From assembly GCF_964253915.1 (NCBI RefSeq), contig NZ_CAXUSG020000001.1, positions 620,001-684,000 of the forward strand: 64,000 nucleotides of DNA, written 5' to 3'. Source of the DNA: Metarhizobium sp964253915 (GTDB lineage Bacteria; Pseudomonadota; Alphaproteobacteria; Rhizobiales; Rhizobiaceae). The notes under the pieces are model-generated. The model ran no database searches. It was not told where the DNA came from and saw only the letters and a program-made list of their open reading frames with translations. This document shows, piece by piece, positions 8,989 to 16,967 of the stretch (position 1 is the first letter of the stretch; every line of letters starts with the position of its first letter). The position numbers and the translations under genes were made by a program.

Positions 8989-9114
8989 GCGACACGGGCA
9001 TCCGTCGTCAAATCCGCTTGCATTTGTCGGTTTCAGACACCATAGGGCGTTGGCAGGCACATTCCTGCTAAAAACACAGCCTAGATTGCAGGCGGTTCGA
9101 GCCCGGAGGAACAC

Positions 9115-10014
9115 GTGACGACGGTGATTGATGGCAAGCAGGTTGCCGCTTCTGTGATCGATGCGGTGAAGGCGAAAAGTGCCGCGCTGGAGGCGGAGGC
9201 CGGCGTCAAGACAGGCCTTGCAGTGGTCATCGTCGGCGACGATCCCGCAAGCCACGCCTATGTCGGCTCCAAGAGCCGGATGGCCAAGGAATGCGGTTTC
9301 AAATCCGTGCAGCACACGCTGCCGGAACAGACGACGCAGGAAGAACTCGCCGCCCTGGTCGAGACGCTGAATGCCGACCCGTCGATCCACGGTATCCTGG
9401 TGCAGCTGCCGCTGCCGAAACATCTCAATTCCGAGCCGATCATCCAGTCGATCCGTCCCGAGAAGGATGTCGACGGCCTGCACGTCGTCAATGCCGGCAA
9501 GCTTGCGACGGGCGATCTGGAAACCGGCCTGATCTCCTGCACGCCGGCCGGCGCGCTGATCCTGGTGCGCACCATCCACGGCGCCGATCTTTCCGGCCTG
9601 AACGCCGTCGTCGTCGGCCGCTCCAATCTGTTCGGCAAGCCGATGGGCCAGCTTTTGCTTGCCTGCAACGCGACCGTCACCATGGCGCACTCGCGTACGA
9701 AAGATCTCGCCGGCATCTGCCGCGCCGCAGACATCCTCGTCGCCGCCGTCGGTCGCCCGGAAATGGTCAAGGCGGACTGGGTGAAACCCGGTGCCACCAT
9801 CATCGACGTCGGTATCAACCGTGTCGCGGCGCCCGAAAGGGGCGAAGGCAAGACGCGGCTGGTCGGTGATGTCGCTTATGCCGAATGCGCCGAGCTTGCC
9901 GGTGCGATCACGCCGGTCCCCGGCGGCGTCGGCCCTATGACCATCGCCATGCTGATGGCCAATACCGTTATCGCCGCCCATCGCGCCGCTGGCCGGCCGG
10001 CCCCGAAGTTCTGA
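9115..10014 (+). CDS. folD: Bifunctional methylene-THF dehydrogenase/cyclohydrolase FolD
   Basis: FolD interconverts 5,10-methylene-THF and 10-formyl-THF in one-carbon metabolism. The 299-residue protein shows the FolD signatures: GDDPASHAYV near residue 42, VQLPLPKHL, PEKDVDGLHVVNAGKL, the NADP-binding GRSNLFGKPMGQLL and the C-terminal PVPGGVGPMTIAML. It starts with GTG at 9115 after GGAGGA at 9105-9110. It is convergent with aglR, with only 22 bp between the stops, so it is monocistronic or the end of its own unit. Confidence 0.97.
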   Translation: MTTVIDGKQVAASVIDAVKAKSAALEAEAGVKTGLAVVIVGDDPASHAYVGSKSRMAKECGFKSVQHTLPEQTTQEELAALVETLNADPSIHGILVQLPLPKHLNSEPIIQSIRPEKDVDGLHVVNAGKLATGDLETGLISCTPAGALILVRTIHGADLSGLNAVVVGRSNLFGKPMGQLLLACNATVTMAHSRTKDLAGICRAADILVAAVGRPEMVKADWVKPGATIIDVGINRVAAPERGEGKTRLVGDVAYAECAELAGAITPVPGGVGPMTIAMLMANTVIAAHRAAGRPAPKF

Positions 10015-10036
10015 TCGCAGCGATAGGCAGCACCGG

Positions 10037-11113
10037 TCAGGTCGGCGCAGGACCGGTGGAGGAGCGAACGATCAGTTCCGCCTTCCACAGCTCCTGCTGT
10101 GGCTCGGCCTCGTCGTTCTTCGAGCGTTCGATCAGCCGTTCGGCGATCCGCAGGCCTGCGGCCCGCAAGGCCGAGCGCGTCGTCGTCAGCGGTACGGAAA
10201 AATGTTCCGGCCGCAGCACCGGCAGCACGTCGTCATGGGCGATGAGCGAAATGTCCTCGCCGAGTTTCAATCCCGCCATATTGATCGCCCGGACGGCACC
10301 GAGCGCCAGCACGGTACTGGAACAGAGCACCGCCGTCGGCCGCTCCGGCAGGCGAAGGAAGCGCTCCATGGACGCCAGGCCACAATCGTCGCTCATGGCG
10401 GAATGGCTGACCATGTCAGGCGAAAGCGCCAGCTGCTTTTCCGCAAGGGCTTTGACAACCCCCTGTTTCCGCCGGATGGCGAAATCGTAATATTCCTGGC
10501 CGTTGATCAGCGCGATCCGCTTGTGCCCGAGTTGCAGCAGGAGTTTTGCGGCTTCGTAGAAGGCGGCTTCATTGTCGATGTCGACGAAAGGATAGTCCTC
10601 CTCGGCATCACGCGAGCGGCCGTGGACGATGAACGGCAGCGAAAGCGATCGCAACATGGCAAGGCGCGGGTCGTTGGCGCGCATGTAGGCCAGCACCAGC
10701 GCGTCGACATTGCCGCTCGCCGCCAGCCGTCGCAGGGCGCCGGCTTCGTCGTCGGGATCGGACGGCATCACCACCAGGTGGAAATCGTGGCGCACCGCAG
10801 CCTCGCTGAGGCCGCCGAGGAATTCGCCGAAATGCACGTCTGACATGTGGCCGGGAGCGGTGGGCATGACAAGGCCGATGGAGCCCGCCTTGCCGGTCGC
10901 CAGCCGTTGCGCCGCCTTGTTCGGGCGGTAGCCGGTTTCCTTGACTGCTTTCAGCACGCGTTCCCGCGTCGCGGCATTGACTTCGGGATATCCGTTCAAT
11001 GCGCGACTGATGGTTGTCTGCGACAAGCCCAGCAGTTTGGAAAGCTCTTTCAAATTCACGTCACGCCGTCCCACCTCCGCTACCAGCCTCCCGCTAGAAC
11101 GATGTTTTTTCAT
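10037..11113 (-). CDS. aglR: LacI-family repressor of the alpha-glucoside operon (AglR)
   Basis: The protein has a LacI-type N-terminal helix-turn-helix with hinge (LKELSKLLGLSQTTISRALN, then GYRPNKAAQRLATGK) and a periplasmic-binding-protein-like effector domain (SIGLVMP onward) ending near TTTRSALRAAGLRIAERLIE. As annotated it has 358 residues. A GTG near 11058, just before the HTH, would give the more usual length of about 340. It is divergent from aglE, and two AAGCGCTT-centred palindromes in the shared intergenic region are the expected LacI-type operators. The natural role is repression of aglEFGAK without alpha-glucosides. Regulator type is certain; the aglR name rests on context. Confidence 0.9.
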   Translation of the reverse strand: MKKHRSSGRLVAEVGRRDVNLKELSKLLGLSQTTISRALNGYPEVNAATRERVLKAVKETGYRPNKAAQRLATGKAGSIGLVMPTAPGHMSDVHFGEFLGGLSEAAVRHDFHLVVMPSDPDDEAGALRRLAASGNVDALVLAYMRANDPRLAMLRSLSLPFIVHGRSRDAEEDYPFVDIDNEAAFYEAAKLLLQLGHKRIALINGQEYYDFAIRRKQGVVKALAEKQLALSPDMVSHSAMSDDCGLASMERFLRLPERPTAVLCSSTVLALGAVRAINMAGLKLGEDISLIAHDDVLPVLRPEHFSVPLTTTRSALRAAGLRIAERLIERSKNDEAEPQQELWKAELIVRSSTGPAPT

Positions 11114-11188
11114 CGTTCTTCTGGCCCCAAAGCGGTTGCGACCTATGTAACAGCGTGCAGGCGTTACGCAAACCGGAAAAGATCGTGC

Positions 11189-11215
11189 TGCGCGGCGAAA
11201 TTATGTTGCGTTGCA
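11189..11215. promoter_or_regulatory. PhaR-like dyad element in the aglR-aglE intergenic region
   Basis: This 27-bp stretch matches the element upstream of the phasin gene (51276-51302) at 22 of 27 positions, including an uninterrupted shared 12-mer AAATTATGTTGC. Its right arm TGCGTTGCAAAA (11209-11220 region) fits TGCRNYGCASMA at 11 of 12 positions. It lies 76 bp from the aglR start and about 158 bp upstream of aglE. Confidence 0.4.
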
Positions 11216-11243
11216 AAAGCTATGAGTTTTCCACTTTGGCCTG

Positions 11244-11257
11244 CAAAAGCGCTTGAC
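11244..11257. promoter_or_regulatory. AglR operator O1 overlapping the aglE -35
   Basis: The sequence CAAAAGCGCTTGAC is a near-palindrome with core AAGCGCTT (11247-11254). It overlaps a TTGACA -35-like hexamer at 11253-11258. LacI-family operators of this core are typical, and the divergent LacI-type gene is the obvious ligand. Confidence 0.7.
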
Positions 11258-11288
11258 ATTTTTTCCCGCGGAGTGAGATGAAAGGTAG

Positions 11289-11302
11289 TCAAAGCGCTTT
11301 GA
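11289..11302. promoter_or_regulatory. AglR operator O2 (perfect palindrome)
   Basis: TCAAAGCGCTTTGA is a perfect 14-bp palindrome. Its centre lies 45 bp downstream of the O1 centre, near or after the expected transcription start and 70 bp upstream of the aglE ATG. Two operators suggest cooperative binding by a LacI-type dimer pair. Confidence 0.75.
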
Positions 11303-11372
11303 AAAAACTTCGGCATCTCCAATCTGATCGAGGAATTCACAAGTCGCTTTTGTGATCGGGAGGTATAGTCAC

Positions 11373-12734
11373 ATGAAGAAATCGTTCTGGCTCGGCGTTG
11401 CCGCCGCAGCCTTGCTGGCGTCTGGTGCGTCGGCTGCCGACCTGAAATTCAAGCCTGGCGAGGATGCGCGGTTCAACTGGGCGAGCTACGATGCCTTCAA
11501 GGCAGCGCATGCGGATCTCAAGGGCGAGACCATCACCGTTTTCGGCCCGTGGCGCGGTGACGACGAAACGCTGTTCACGACCGTGCTGAACTATTTCGTC
11601 GAGGCGACCGGCGCCGACCTGAAATATTCCTCATCGGAAAACTACGAACAGCAGATCGTCATCGACACGCAGGCGGGTTCGCCGCCGAACGTCGCCATCC
11701 TGCCGCAGCCGGGCCTTTTGGCCGACCTCGCCAGCAAGGGTTTCCTGACACCGCTCGGCCAGGGTGAGGCCGACTGGGTGAAGGAAAATTACGGCGCGGG
11801 CCAGTCCTGGGTCGATCTCGGTACCTACAAGGGTAAGGACGGAGCTGCCGCCTACTTCGCCTTCCCGTACAAGGCCGATATCAAGTCGCTGGTGTGGTAC
11901 GTACCGGAGAACTTCGAGGAAGCCGGTTACGAAGTCCCCAAGACCATGGAAGAACTGATCGCGCTCAGCGACAAGATCGTTGCCGATGGCGGAACGCCCT
12001 GGTGCATCGGTCTTGGCTCCGGCGGCGCCACCGGCTGGCCGGCGACCGACTGGGTCGAGGACCTGATGCTGCGCGCTCAGTCGCCTGAGGTCTACGACAA
12101 GTGGGTGAAGAACGAGATCCCGTTCAACGATCCTGCCGTGGTCGGTGGCATCGAGGAGTTCGGCAAGTTCGCACTCACCGACAAATATGCCGATGGTGGC
12201 CCTGCCGGCGTTGCAGCAACCGACTTCCGCGATAGTCCGAAGGGTCTCTTCGGTGTTCCTCCGAAGTGCTACCTGCATCATCAGGCGTCGTTCATCCCGT
12301 CCTTCTTCCCCGAAGGCACGAAGCTCGGCGAGGATGCGGACTTCTTCTACATGCCGCCTTATGCCTCGAAGCCCGAGCTTGGCCGCCCGGTTCTCGGCGC
12401 CGGCACGCTGATGGCGATCACCAAGGATTCGAAGGGCGCGCGCGCCTTCCTCGAATTTCTTAAGACGCCGATTGCCCATGAGATCTGGATGGCGCAGTCC
12501 GGCTTCCTGACGCCCTACAAGGCCGTCAATGTCGCCACCTACGGCAACGACACGCTGCGCAAGGAAGGCGAGATCCTGACGACCGCCACCACCTTCCGCT
12601 TCGACGGTTCGGACCTGATGCCCGGTAAGGTCGGCGCAGGCGCCTTCTGGACGGGGATGATCGACTATGTCGGCGGCAAGCCGGCAGCCGACGTCGCCGC
12701 CGATATCCAGAAGGCCTGGGACGCGATCAAGTAA
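11373..12734 (+). CDS. aglE: Alpha-glucoside ABC transporter substrate-binding protein AglE
   Basis: This is the periplasmic binding protein for alpha-glucosides such as sucrose, maltose and trehalose. The 453-residue product has a Sec signal peptide of about 24 residues (KKSFWLGVAAAALLASGASA, cut before ADLKFK) and a family-1 solute-binding fold rich in aromatic residues (FNWASYDAFKAAH, WCIGLGSGGATGWPATDWVE). The ATG at 11373 is chosen over an upstream one (11352) because GGGAGG at 11358-11363 and the signal peptide both fit it. It is first in aglEFGAK and is separated from aglF by 261 bp containing a structured repeat. Confidence 0.95.
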   Translation: MKKSFWLGVAAAALLASGASAADLKFKPGEDARFNWASYDAFKAAHADLKGETITVFGPWRGDDETLFTTVLNYFVEATGADLKYSSSENYEQQIVIDTQAGSPPNVAILPQPGLLADLASKGFLTPLGQGEADWVKENYGAGQSWVDLGTYKGKDGAAAYFAFPYKADIKSLVWYVPENFEEAGYEVPKTMEELIALSDKIVADGGTPWCIGLGSGGATGWPATDWVEDLMLRAQSPEVYDKWVKNEIPFNDPAVVGGIEEFGKFALTDKYADGGPAGVAATDFRDSPKGLFGVPPKCYLHHQASFIPSFFPEGTKLGEDADFFYMPPYASKPELGRPVLGAGTLMAITKDSKGARAFLEFLKTPIAHEIWMAQSGFLTPYKAVNVATYGNDTLRKEGEILTTATTFRFDGSDLMPGKVGAGAFWTGMIDYVGGKPAADVAADIQKAWDAIK

Positions 12735-12763
12735 GCGTTTCGCTATCCAATGAGGGGGAGGTA

Positions 12764-12884
12764 CCCCCTCATCCCCCTGCCGGGACCTTCTCCCCGCTGG
12801 GGAGAAGGCGGACGGAGCGCCTTCATTGCCCCTAGGTCTCTTCTCCCCTGGCGGGGAGAAGATGCCGGCAGGCAGATGAGGGGG
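12764..12884. repeat. RIME-like palindromic repeat between aglE and aglF
   Basis: The element is bounded by inverted termini CCCCCTCATCCCCCTGCCGG (12764-12783) and CCGGCAGGCAGATGAGGGGG (12865-12884). Inside are two hairpins of their own, CTTCTCCCCGC..GGGGAGAAG (12787-12807) and CTTCTCCCC..GGGGAGAAG (12840-12861). This matches the rhizobial intergenic mosaic element type as I remember it. In the transcript it would fold into a large branched structure after the binding-protein gene. Nothing else is seen in the rest of the 261-bp gap except an aglF ribosome binding site. Confidence 0.8.
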
Positions 12885-12995
12885 CTCCCGCAATCGCCAG
12901 CATGCTGAAATTAAGAACATAAAACATACTGCTTCAAGCCGGCGGCAGACCGGCGGGGACGACAAGACAAATAACCATGTAGGGGAGGGGTTTCG

Positions 12996-14009
12996 ATGGT
13001 TGAGCAGATCGTTTCCGCGGTCGGCGTGATGATCGTCGGCGTGCTGGTATGCGTCGCCTATTTCTGGCTTTCCAACAAACTGCTCGACATGATCTTCCCG
13101 GTGCGCGACGGCGATGTCATGGCCGCGTCGCGCAGTCTCAGGCGGCGGGCGATCGTGCGGCCCTGGCTCTTCGTCGGGCCGGCCTTGCTGATCCTTCTGA
13201 TCTATCTCGTCTATCCCGTCATCGCCACGCTCATCCTCTCCTTCTATGACCGGGGCGGCACGCAATTCGTCGGCCTGTCCAACTACCTGTGGGCGCTGAA
13301 CGACCGCGAATTCCGCCAGTCGATCTTCAACAACATCCTCTGGCTTGCCGTGGTGCCGGCCGCCTGTACCTTCTTCGGCCTGGTCATCGCCGTTTTGACC
13401 GACCGCATCTGGTGGGGCAACATTGCAAAAAGCCTCGTCTTCATGCCGATGGCGATCTCCTTCGTCGGTGCCTCCGTCATCTGGAAATTCGTTTACGATT
13501 ATCGCGCCGAAGGCGAAACGCAGATCGGCATTCTGAACGCCCTGATCCAGGGGCTTGGCGGCACGCCGCAGGTGTGGATCGCCTTGCCCTTCTGGAACAA
13601 CTTCTTCCTGATGGCGATCCTCATCTGGATCCAGACCGGTTTCGCCATGGTCATCCTCTCGGCGGCGCTGCGCGGCATTCCGGAAGAAACCATCGAGGCC
13701 GCCGTCATCGATGGCGCCAATGGCTGGCAGATCTTCTGGAAGATCATGGTGCCGCAGATCTGGGGCACCATCGCCGTCGTCTGGACGACGATCACCATCC
13801 TGGTGCTAAAAGTTTTCGACATCGTGCTGACCATGACCAACGGTCAATGGAACACGATCGTCCTCGCCAATCTGATGTTCGACTGGATGTTCCGCGGCGG
13901 TGGCGACAGCGGTCGAAGTGCGGCCATCGCCGTCATCATCATGCTGGCGGTGACGCCGATCATGGTGTGGAACATCCGCCGCGCCAACCGCGAAATGGGA
14001 GGACATTGA
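12996..14009 (+). CDS. aglF: Alpha-glucoside ABC transporter permease AglF
   Basis: Inner-membrane permease, 337 residues. An extra N-terminal membrane segment (residues about 6-26) precedes the usual six helices of the MalF-type core. The EAA loop that contacts the ATPase is clear: EAAVIDGANGWQIFWKIMVP at about 230-249. The start at ATG 12996 follows GGGGAGGGG. It is separated by one base from aglG and pairs with it as the heterodimeric channel. Confidence 0.95.
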   Translation: MVEQIVSAVGVMIVGVLVCVAYFWLSNKLLDMIFPVRDGDVMAASRSLRRRAIVRPWLFVGPALLILLIYLVYPVIATLILSFYDRGGTQFVGLSNYLWALNDREFRQSIFNNILWLAVVPAACTFFGLVIAVLTDRIWWGNIAKSLVFMPMAISFVGASVIWKFVYDYRAEGETQIGILNALIQGLGGTPQVWIALPFWNNFFLMAILIWIQTGFAMVILSAALRGIPEETIEAAVIDGANGWQIFWKIMVPQIWGTIAVVWTTITILVLKVFDIVLTMTNGQWNTIVLANLMFDWMFRGGGDSGRSAAIAVIIMLAVTPIMVWNIRRANREMGGH

Positions 14010-14010
14010 G

Positions 14011-15174
14011 ATGGCCGCAGCCGTCACCCAGCTTCGCCGTATCGGCCTTCCCCGCCTCATCGTCCATATTTCCGTGCTTGTCATCGTCGTGCTCTGGCTG
14101 TTCCCGACGCTCGGCATCTTCATCAGTGCCCTGCGCGACAAGGACCAGCTTGCTGTCTCCGGCTGGTGGACGGCGCTGTCGACCGCGCATCGCACCGAGG
14201 TCGCCCGCCTCGCCGACCCCACGACGCAAAAGCAGGAGGGCAACCTCTACGTCATTGCCGGCAATATCTGGGAAGCCGGCGATGCCCGCACGATCGACAG
14301 TTTCGGCACCCGCATCCAGGAGCCGTCGGCCGTCAAGGCCGGCGAGACCGCCGATCTCGGCGAGGGCGAGACGCTGCAGGTCAATGCCGACGGCAGCTAT
14401 CGTTATGCAAAGGCGGAAGCCTTCGACGGTTCCCGCGGCCGGCGCATCTACCTGACGGTGACGACGCCGCCGGAATTCACCTTCGACAATTACCGCACGG
14501 TGCTGAATTCCGAAGGCATCGGCCGCGCCTTCATCAATTCGCTGACGGTCGCCATCCCGGCAACGATCATCCCGATCCTCGTCGCTGCCTTTGCTGCTTA
14601 TGCGCTGTCGTGGATGCGGTTTGCTGGCCGGACGCTGATGATCGCCATGGTCGTTGGCCTGATCGTCGTGCCGCTGCAGATGTCGCTCATCCCGCTCCTG
14701 CGCATGTACAACGAGATCGGCACGATCTTCGGCGTGCCGTCGAAGACCTATGCCGGCATCTGGCTGGCGCATACCGCCTTCGGCATGCCGCTCGCCATCT
14801 ACCTCTTGCGCAACTACATGGTCGGCCTGCCCAAGGAGATCATCGAAAGCGCCCGTGTCGACGGCGCCAGCGATTTCGAGATCTTCGTCAAGATCGTGCT
14901 GCCGCTGTCGTTTCCAGCACTCGCCTCCTTCGCGATCTTCCAGTTCCTCTGGGTGTGGAACGACCTGCTCGTCGCCATGGTCTTCCTCGGCACCACCAAG
15001 GACCAGATCGTGCTGACCGGCAATCTCAATGCCCTGCTCGGTTCGCGCGGCGGCAACTGGGAGATCCTCACTGCCTCGGCCTTCATCACCATCATCGTTC
15101 CGCTGATCGTCTTCTTCGCCCTGCAGCGCTATCTGGTGCGCGGCCTGCTGGCGGGTTCGGTCAAGGGCGGCTGA
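14011..15174 (+). CDS. aglG: Alpha-glucoside ABC transporter permease AglG
   Basis: Second permease, 387 residues. It has one N-terminal helix (about 15-38), then roughly 110 residues of predicted periplasmic sequence (WWTALSTAHRTEVARLADPT to GSRGRRIYLTVTTPPEF), then the five-helix MalG-type core with the EAA-like loop ESARVDGASDFEIFVKIVLP. The large loop between helix 1 and the core is longer than in ordinary MalG proteins. Its start is one base after the aglF stop, implying coupled translation. The next gene, aglA, is 36 bp downstream. Confidence 0.95.
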   Translation: MAAAVTQLRRIGLPRLIVHISVLVIVVLWLFPTLGIFISALRDKDQLAVSGWWTALSTAHRTEVARLADPTTQKQEGNLYVIAGNIWEAGDARTIDSFGTRIQEPSAVKAGETADLGEGETLQVNADGSYRYAKAEAFDGSRGRRIYLTVTTPPEFTFDNYRTVLNSEGIGRAFINSLTVAIPATIIPILVAAFAAYALSWMRFAGRTLMIAMVVGLIVVPLQMSLIPLLRMYNEIGTIFGVPSKTYAGIWLAHTAFGMPLAIYLLRNYMVGLPKEIIESARVDGASDFEIFVKIVLPLSFPALASFAIFQFLWVWNDLLVAMVFLGTTKDQIVLTGNLNALLGSRGGNWEILTASAFITIIVPLIVFFALQRYLVRGLLAGSVKGG

Positions 15175-15210
15175 TACCAGCATATTTCTGACCAACAGGA
15201 CTTTTGCAGC

Positions 15211-16866
15211 ATGAGCATTTCTACGGATTCCATCCTGGCGCCGGACAAGGACTGGTGGCGCGGCGCGGTGATCTACCAGATCTATCCGCGCTCCTTCCAG
15301 GATTCGAATGGCGACGGTATCGGCGACCTCAAGGGCATCACCTCCAGGCTGTCGCATGTGGCAGCCCTCGGTGCCGACGCCATCTGGATTTCGCCGTTTT
15401 TCACCTCGCCGATGAAGGATTTCGGCTATGACGTTTCCAATTACGAGGATGTCGATCCGATCTTCGGCACGCTGGCCGATTTCGACGCGCTGATCGCGGA
15501 GGCGCACCGGCTCGGCATCCGCGTCATGATCGACCTGGTGATGTCGCATTCTTCCGACCAGCATCCCTGGTTCGTCGAAAGCCGCTCCAGCCGCTTCAAT
15601 GCCAAGGCCGACTGGTATGTCTGGGCCGATGCCAAGCCGGATGGCACGCCGCCGAACAACTGGCTGTCGATCTTCGGCGGCTCTGCCTGGCACTGGCATT
15701 CGACCCGCATGCAATATTACATGCACAACTTCCTTTCGACCCAGCCCGACCTCAACCTGCACAATCCGGAGGTTCAGGACGCGCTCCTGAACATGACGCG
15801 TTTCTGGCTGAAGCGCGGCGTCGATGGCTTCCGTCTCGACACGATCAACTTCTACTTCCACGACAAGGAACTGCGCGACAACCCGTCGCTCGCCCCCGAC
15901 CAGCGCAACGCCAACACCGCACCGGCGGTCAATCCCTATAACTTCCAGGAGCATCTCTACGACAAGAACCGCCCGGAGAACCTGGAGTTCCTGAAACGCT
16001 TTCGCGCCGTCATGGATGAATTCCCGGCGATTGCCGCCGTCGGCGAGGTGGGCGACAGCCAGCGCGGCCTGGAGATCGTCGGCGAATACACCTCCGATAA
16101 CGACAAGATGCAGATGTGCTACGCCTTCGAGTTCCTGGCGCCGGATCCGCTGATCCCGTTGCGTGTCGTGCAGGTGCAGCAGGCGTTCGAGGCAGCGGCG
16201 CCGCAGGGCTGGGCCTGCTGGGCCTTCTCGAACCACGACGTCATCAGGCACATCTCGCGCTGGGGCATGCAGGTCGCTGACAAGGATGCCTATGCGAAAA
16301 TGCTGGCGGCGCTTTTGCTGTCGCTGCGCGGTTCCGTCTGCATTTTCGAAGGTGAAGAGCTGGGCCTCACCGAAGCCGAGCTTACCTACGAAGACCTGCA
16401 GGACCCCTACGGCATCCAGTTCTGGCCGGAATTCAAGGGACGCGATGGTTGCCGCACACCGATGGTGTGGGAGGCAGACGTTGCCCATGGCGGCTTCAGC
16501 GTCGCGGCCAAGACCTGGCTGCCGATCCCGTCGGAGCACCTGCCGCATGCCGTCGACAAGCAGACCGGCAATCCGCGTTCGGTGCTGGAGCAGTATCGCC
16601 GCTTCCTCGCCTTCCGTAAGCGCTTCCCGGCCTTCGCCAAGGGCACGATTTCCTTCTTCGAGCCGGATGTGGCGATCTTGTCGTTTACGCGCACCCACGG
16701 CAATGAATCGCTGTTGTGCATCTTCAACATGAGCGGTGAGTCTAAACCGACGGTTCTGCCTGACGGCAACTGGCAGCATCTGGCCGATCACGGCTTCGAA
16801 TGCAGGGAAAGCGTCGGTTCGATCGAGCTGCCGGCATGGGGCGCCTATTTCGCGCGGCATGTCTAG
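15211..16866 (+). CDS. aglA: Alpha-glucosidase AglA (GH13)
   Basis: Cytoplasmic GH13 enzyme that hydrolyses the imported alpha-glucosides; no signal peptide. The 551-residue protein has the four conserved regions: VMIDLVMSHSSDQH, GVDGFRLDTINFY (nucleophile Asp about residue 210), AAVGEVGD (acid/base Glu about 280) and FSNHDVIR (about 341). The N-terminal GAVIYQIYPRSFQDSNGDGI is typical of oligo-1,6-glucosidase and alpha-glucosidase members. The position between permease and ATPase genes couples hydrolysis to uptake. Confidence 0.95.
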   Translation: MSISTDSILAPDKDWWRGAVIYQIYPRSFQDSNGDGIGDLKGITSRLSHVAALGADAIWISPFFTSPMKDFGYDVSNYEDVDPIFGTLADFDALIAEAHRLGIRVMIDLVMSHSSDQHPWFVESRSSRFNAKADWYVWADAKPDGTPPNNWLSIFGGSAWHWHSTRMQYYMHNFLSTQPDLNLHNPEVQDALLNMTRFWLKRGVDGFRLDTINFYFHDKELRDNPSLAPDQRNANTAPAVNPYNFQEHLYDKNRPENLEFLKRFRAVMDEFPAIAAVGEVGDSQRGLEIVGEYTSDNDKMQMCYAFEFLAPDPLIPLRVVQVQQAFEAAAPQGWACWAFSNHDVIRHISRWGMQVADKDAYAKMLAALLLSLRGSVCIFEGEELGLTEAELTYEDLQDPYGIQFWPEFKGRDGCRTPMVWEADVAHGGFSVAAKTWLPIPSEHLPHAVDKQTGNPRSVLEQYRRFLAFRKRFPAFAKGTISFFEPDVAILSFTRTHGNESLLCIFNMSGESKPTVLPDGNWQHLADHGFECRESVGSIELPAWGAYFARHV

Positions 16867-16883
16867 GACGGTTCCGGTACGGG

Positions 16884-16945
16884 AACGGCGTAGGAACAAA
16901 AAGATAGAGCGTTTTCGCGTTTCGGAGAAAAGCGGACATGCTCTA
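16884..16945. repeat. Rhizobial intergenic repeat, copy 1
   Basis: The stretch in the 101-bp gap after aglA contains AGAGCGTTTTCGCGTTTCGG followed by AGAAAAGCGGACATGCTCT, with outer arms AGAGC/GCTCT forming a hairpin. A related copy lies at 28737-28816. The shared core is TTCGGAGAAAAGCG followed by ACAT. I know similar sequences as frequent 3'-flanking elements in rhizobial genomes; function unknown. Confidence 0.6.
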
Positions 16946-16967
16946 GCGACAACAACAGGAGGGGAAA

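Noticed and set aside
7270..9981. Long minus-strand open frame opposite the chain-length gene and folD
   Set aside because: Runs antisense to two unrelated real genes and has no start signal.
12764..12884. CRISPR or insertion sequence between aglE and aglF
   Set aside because: One palindromic unit, no regularly spaced repeats and no coding capacity; fits a short mosaic repeat.
13960..16899. Long minus-strand open frame opposite aglG and aglA
   Set aside because: Antisense shadow; the plus-strand genes carry full family motifs.
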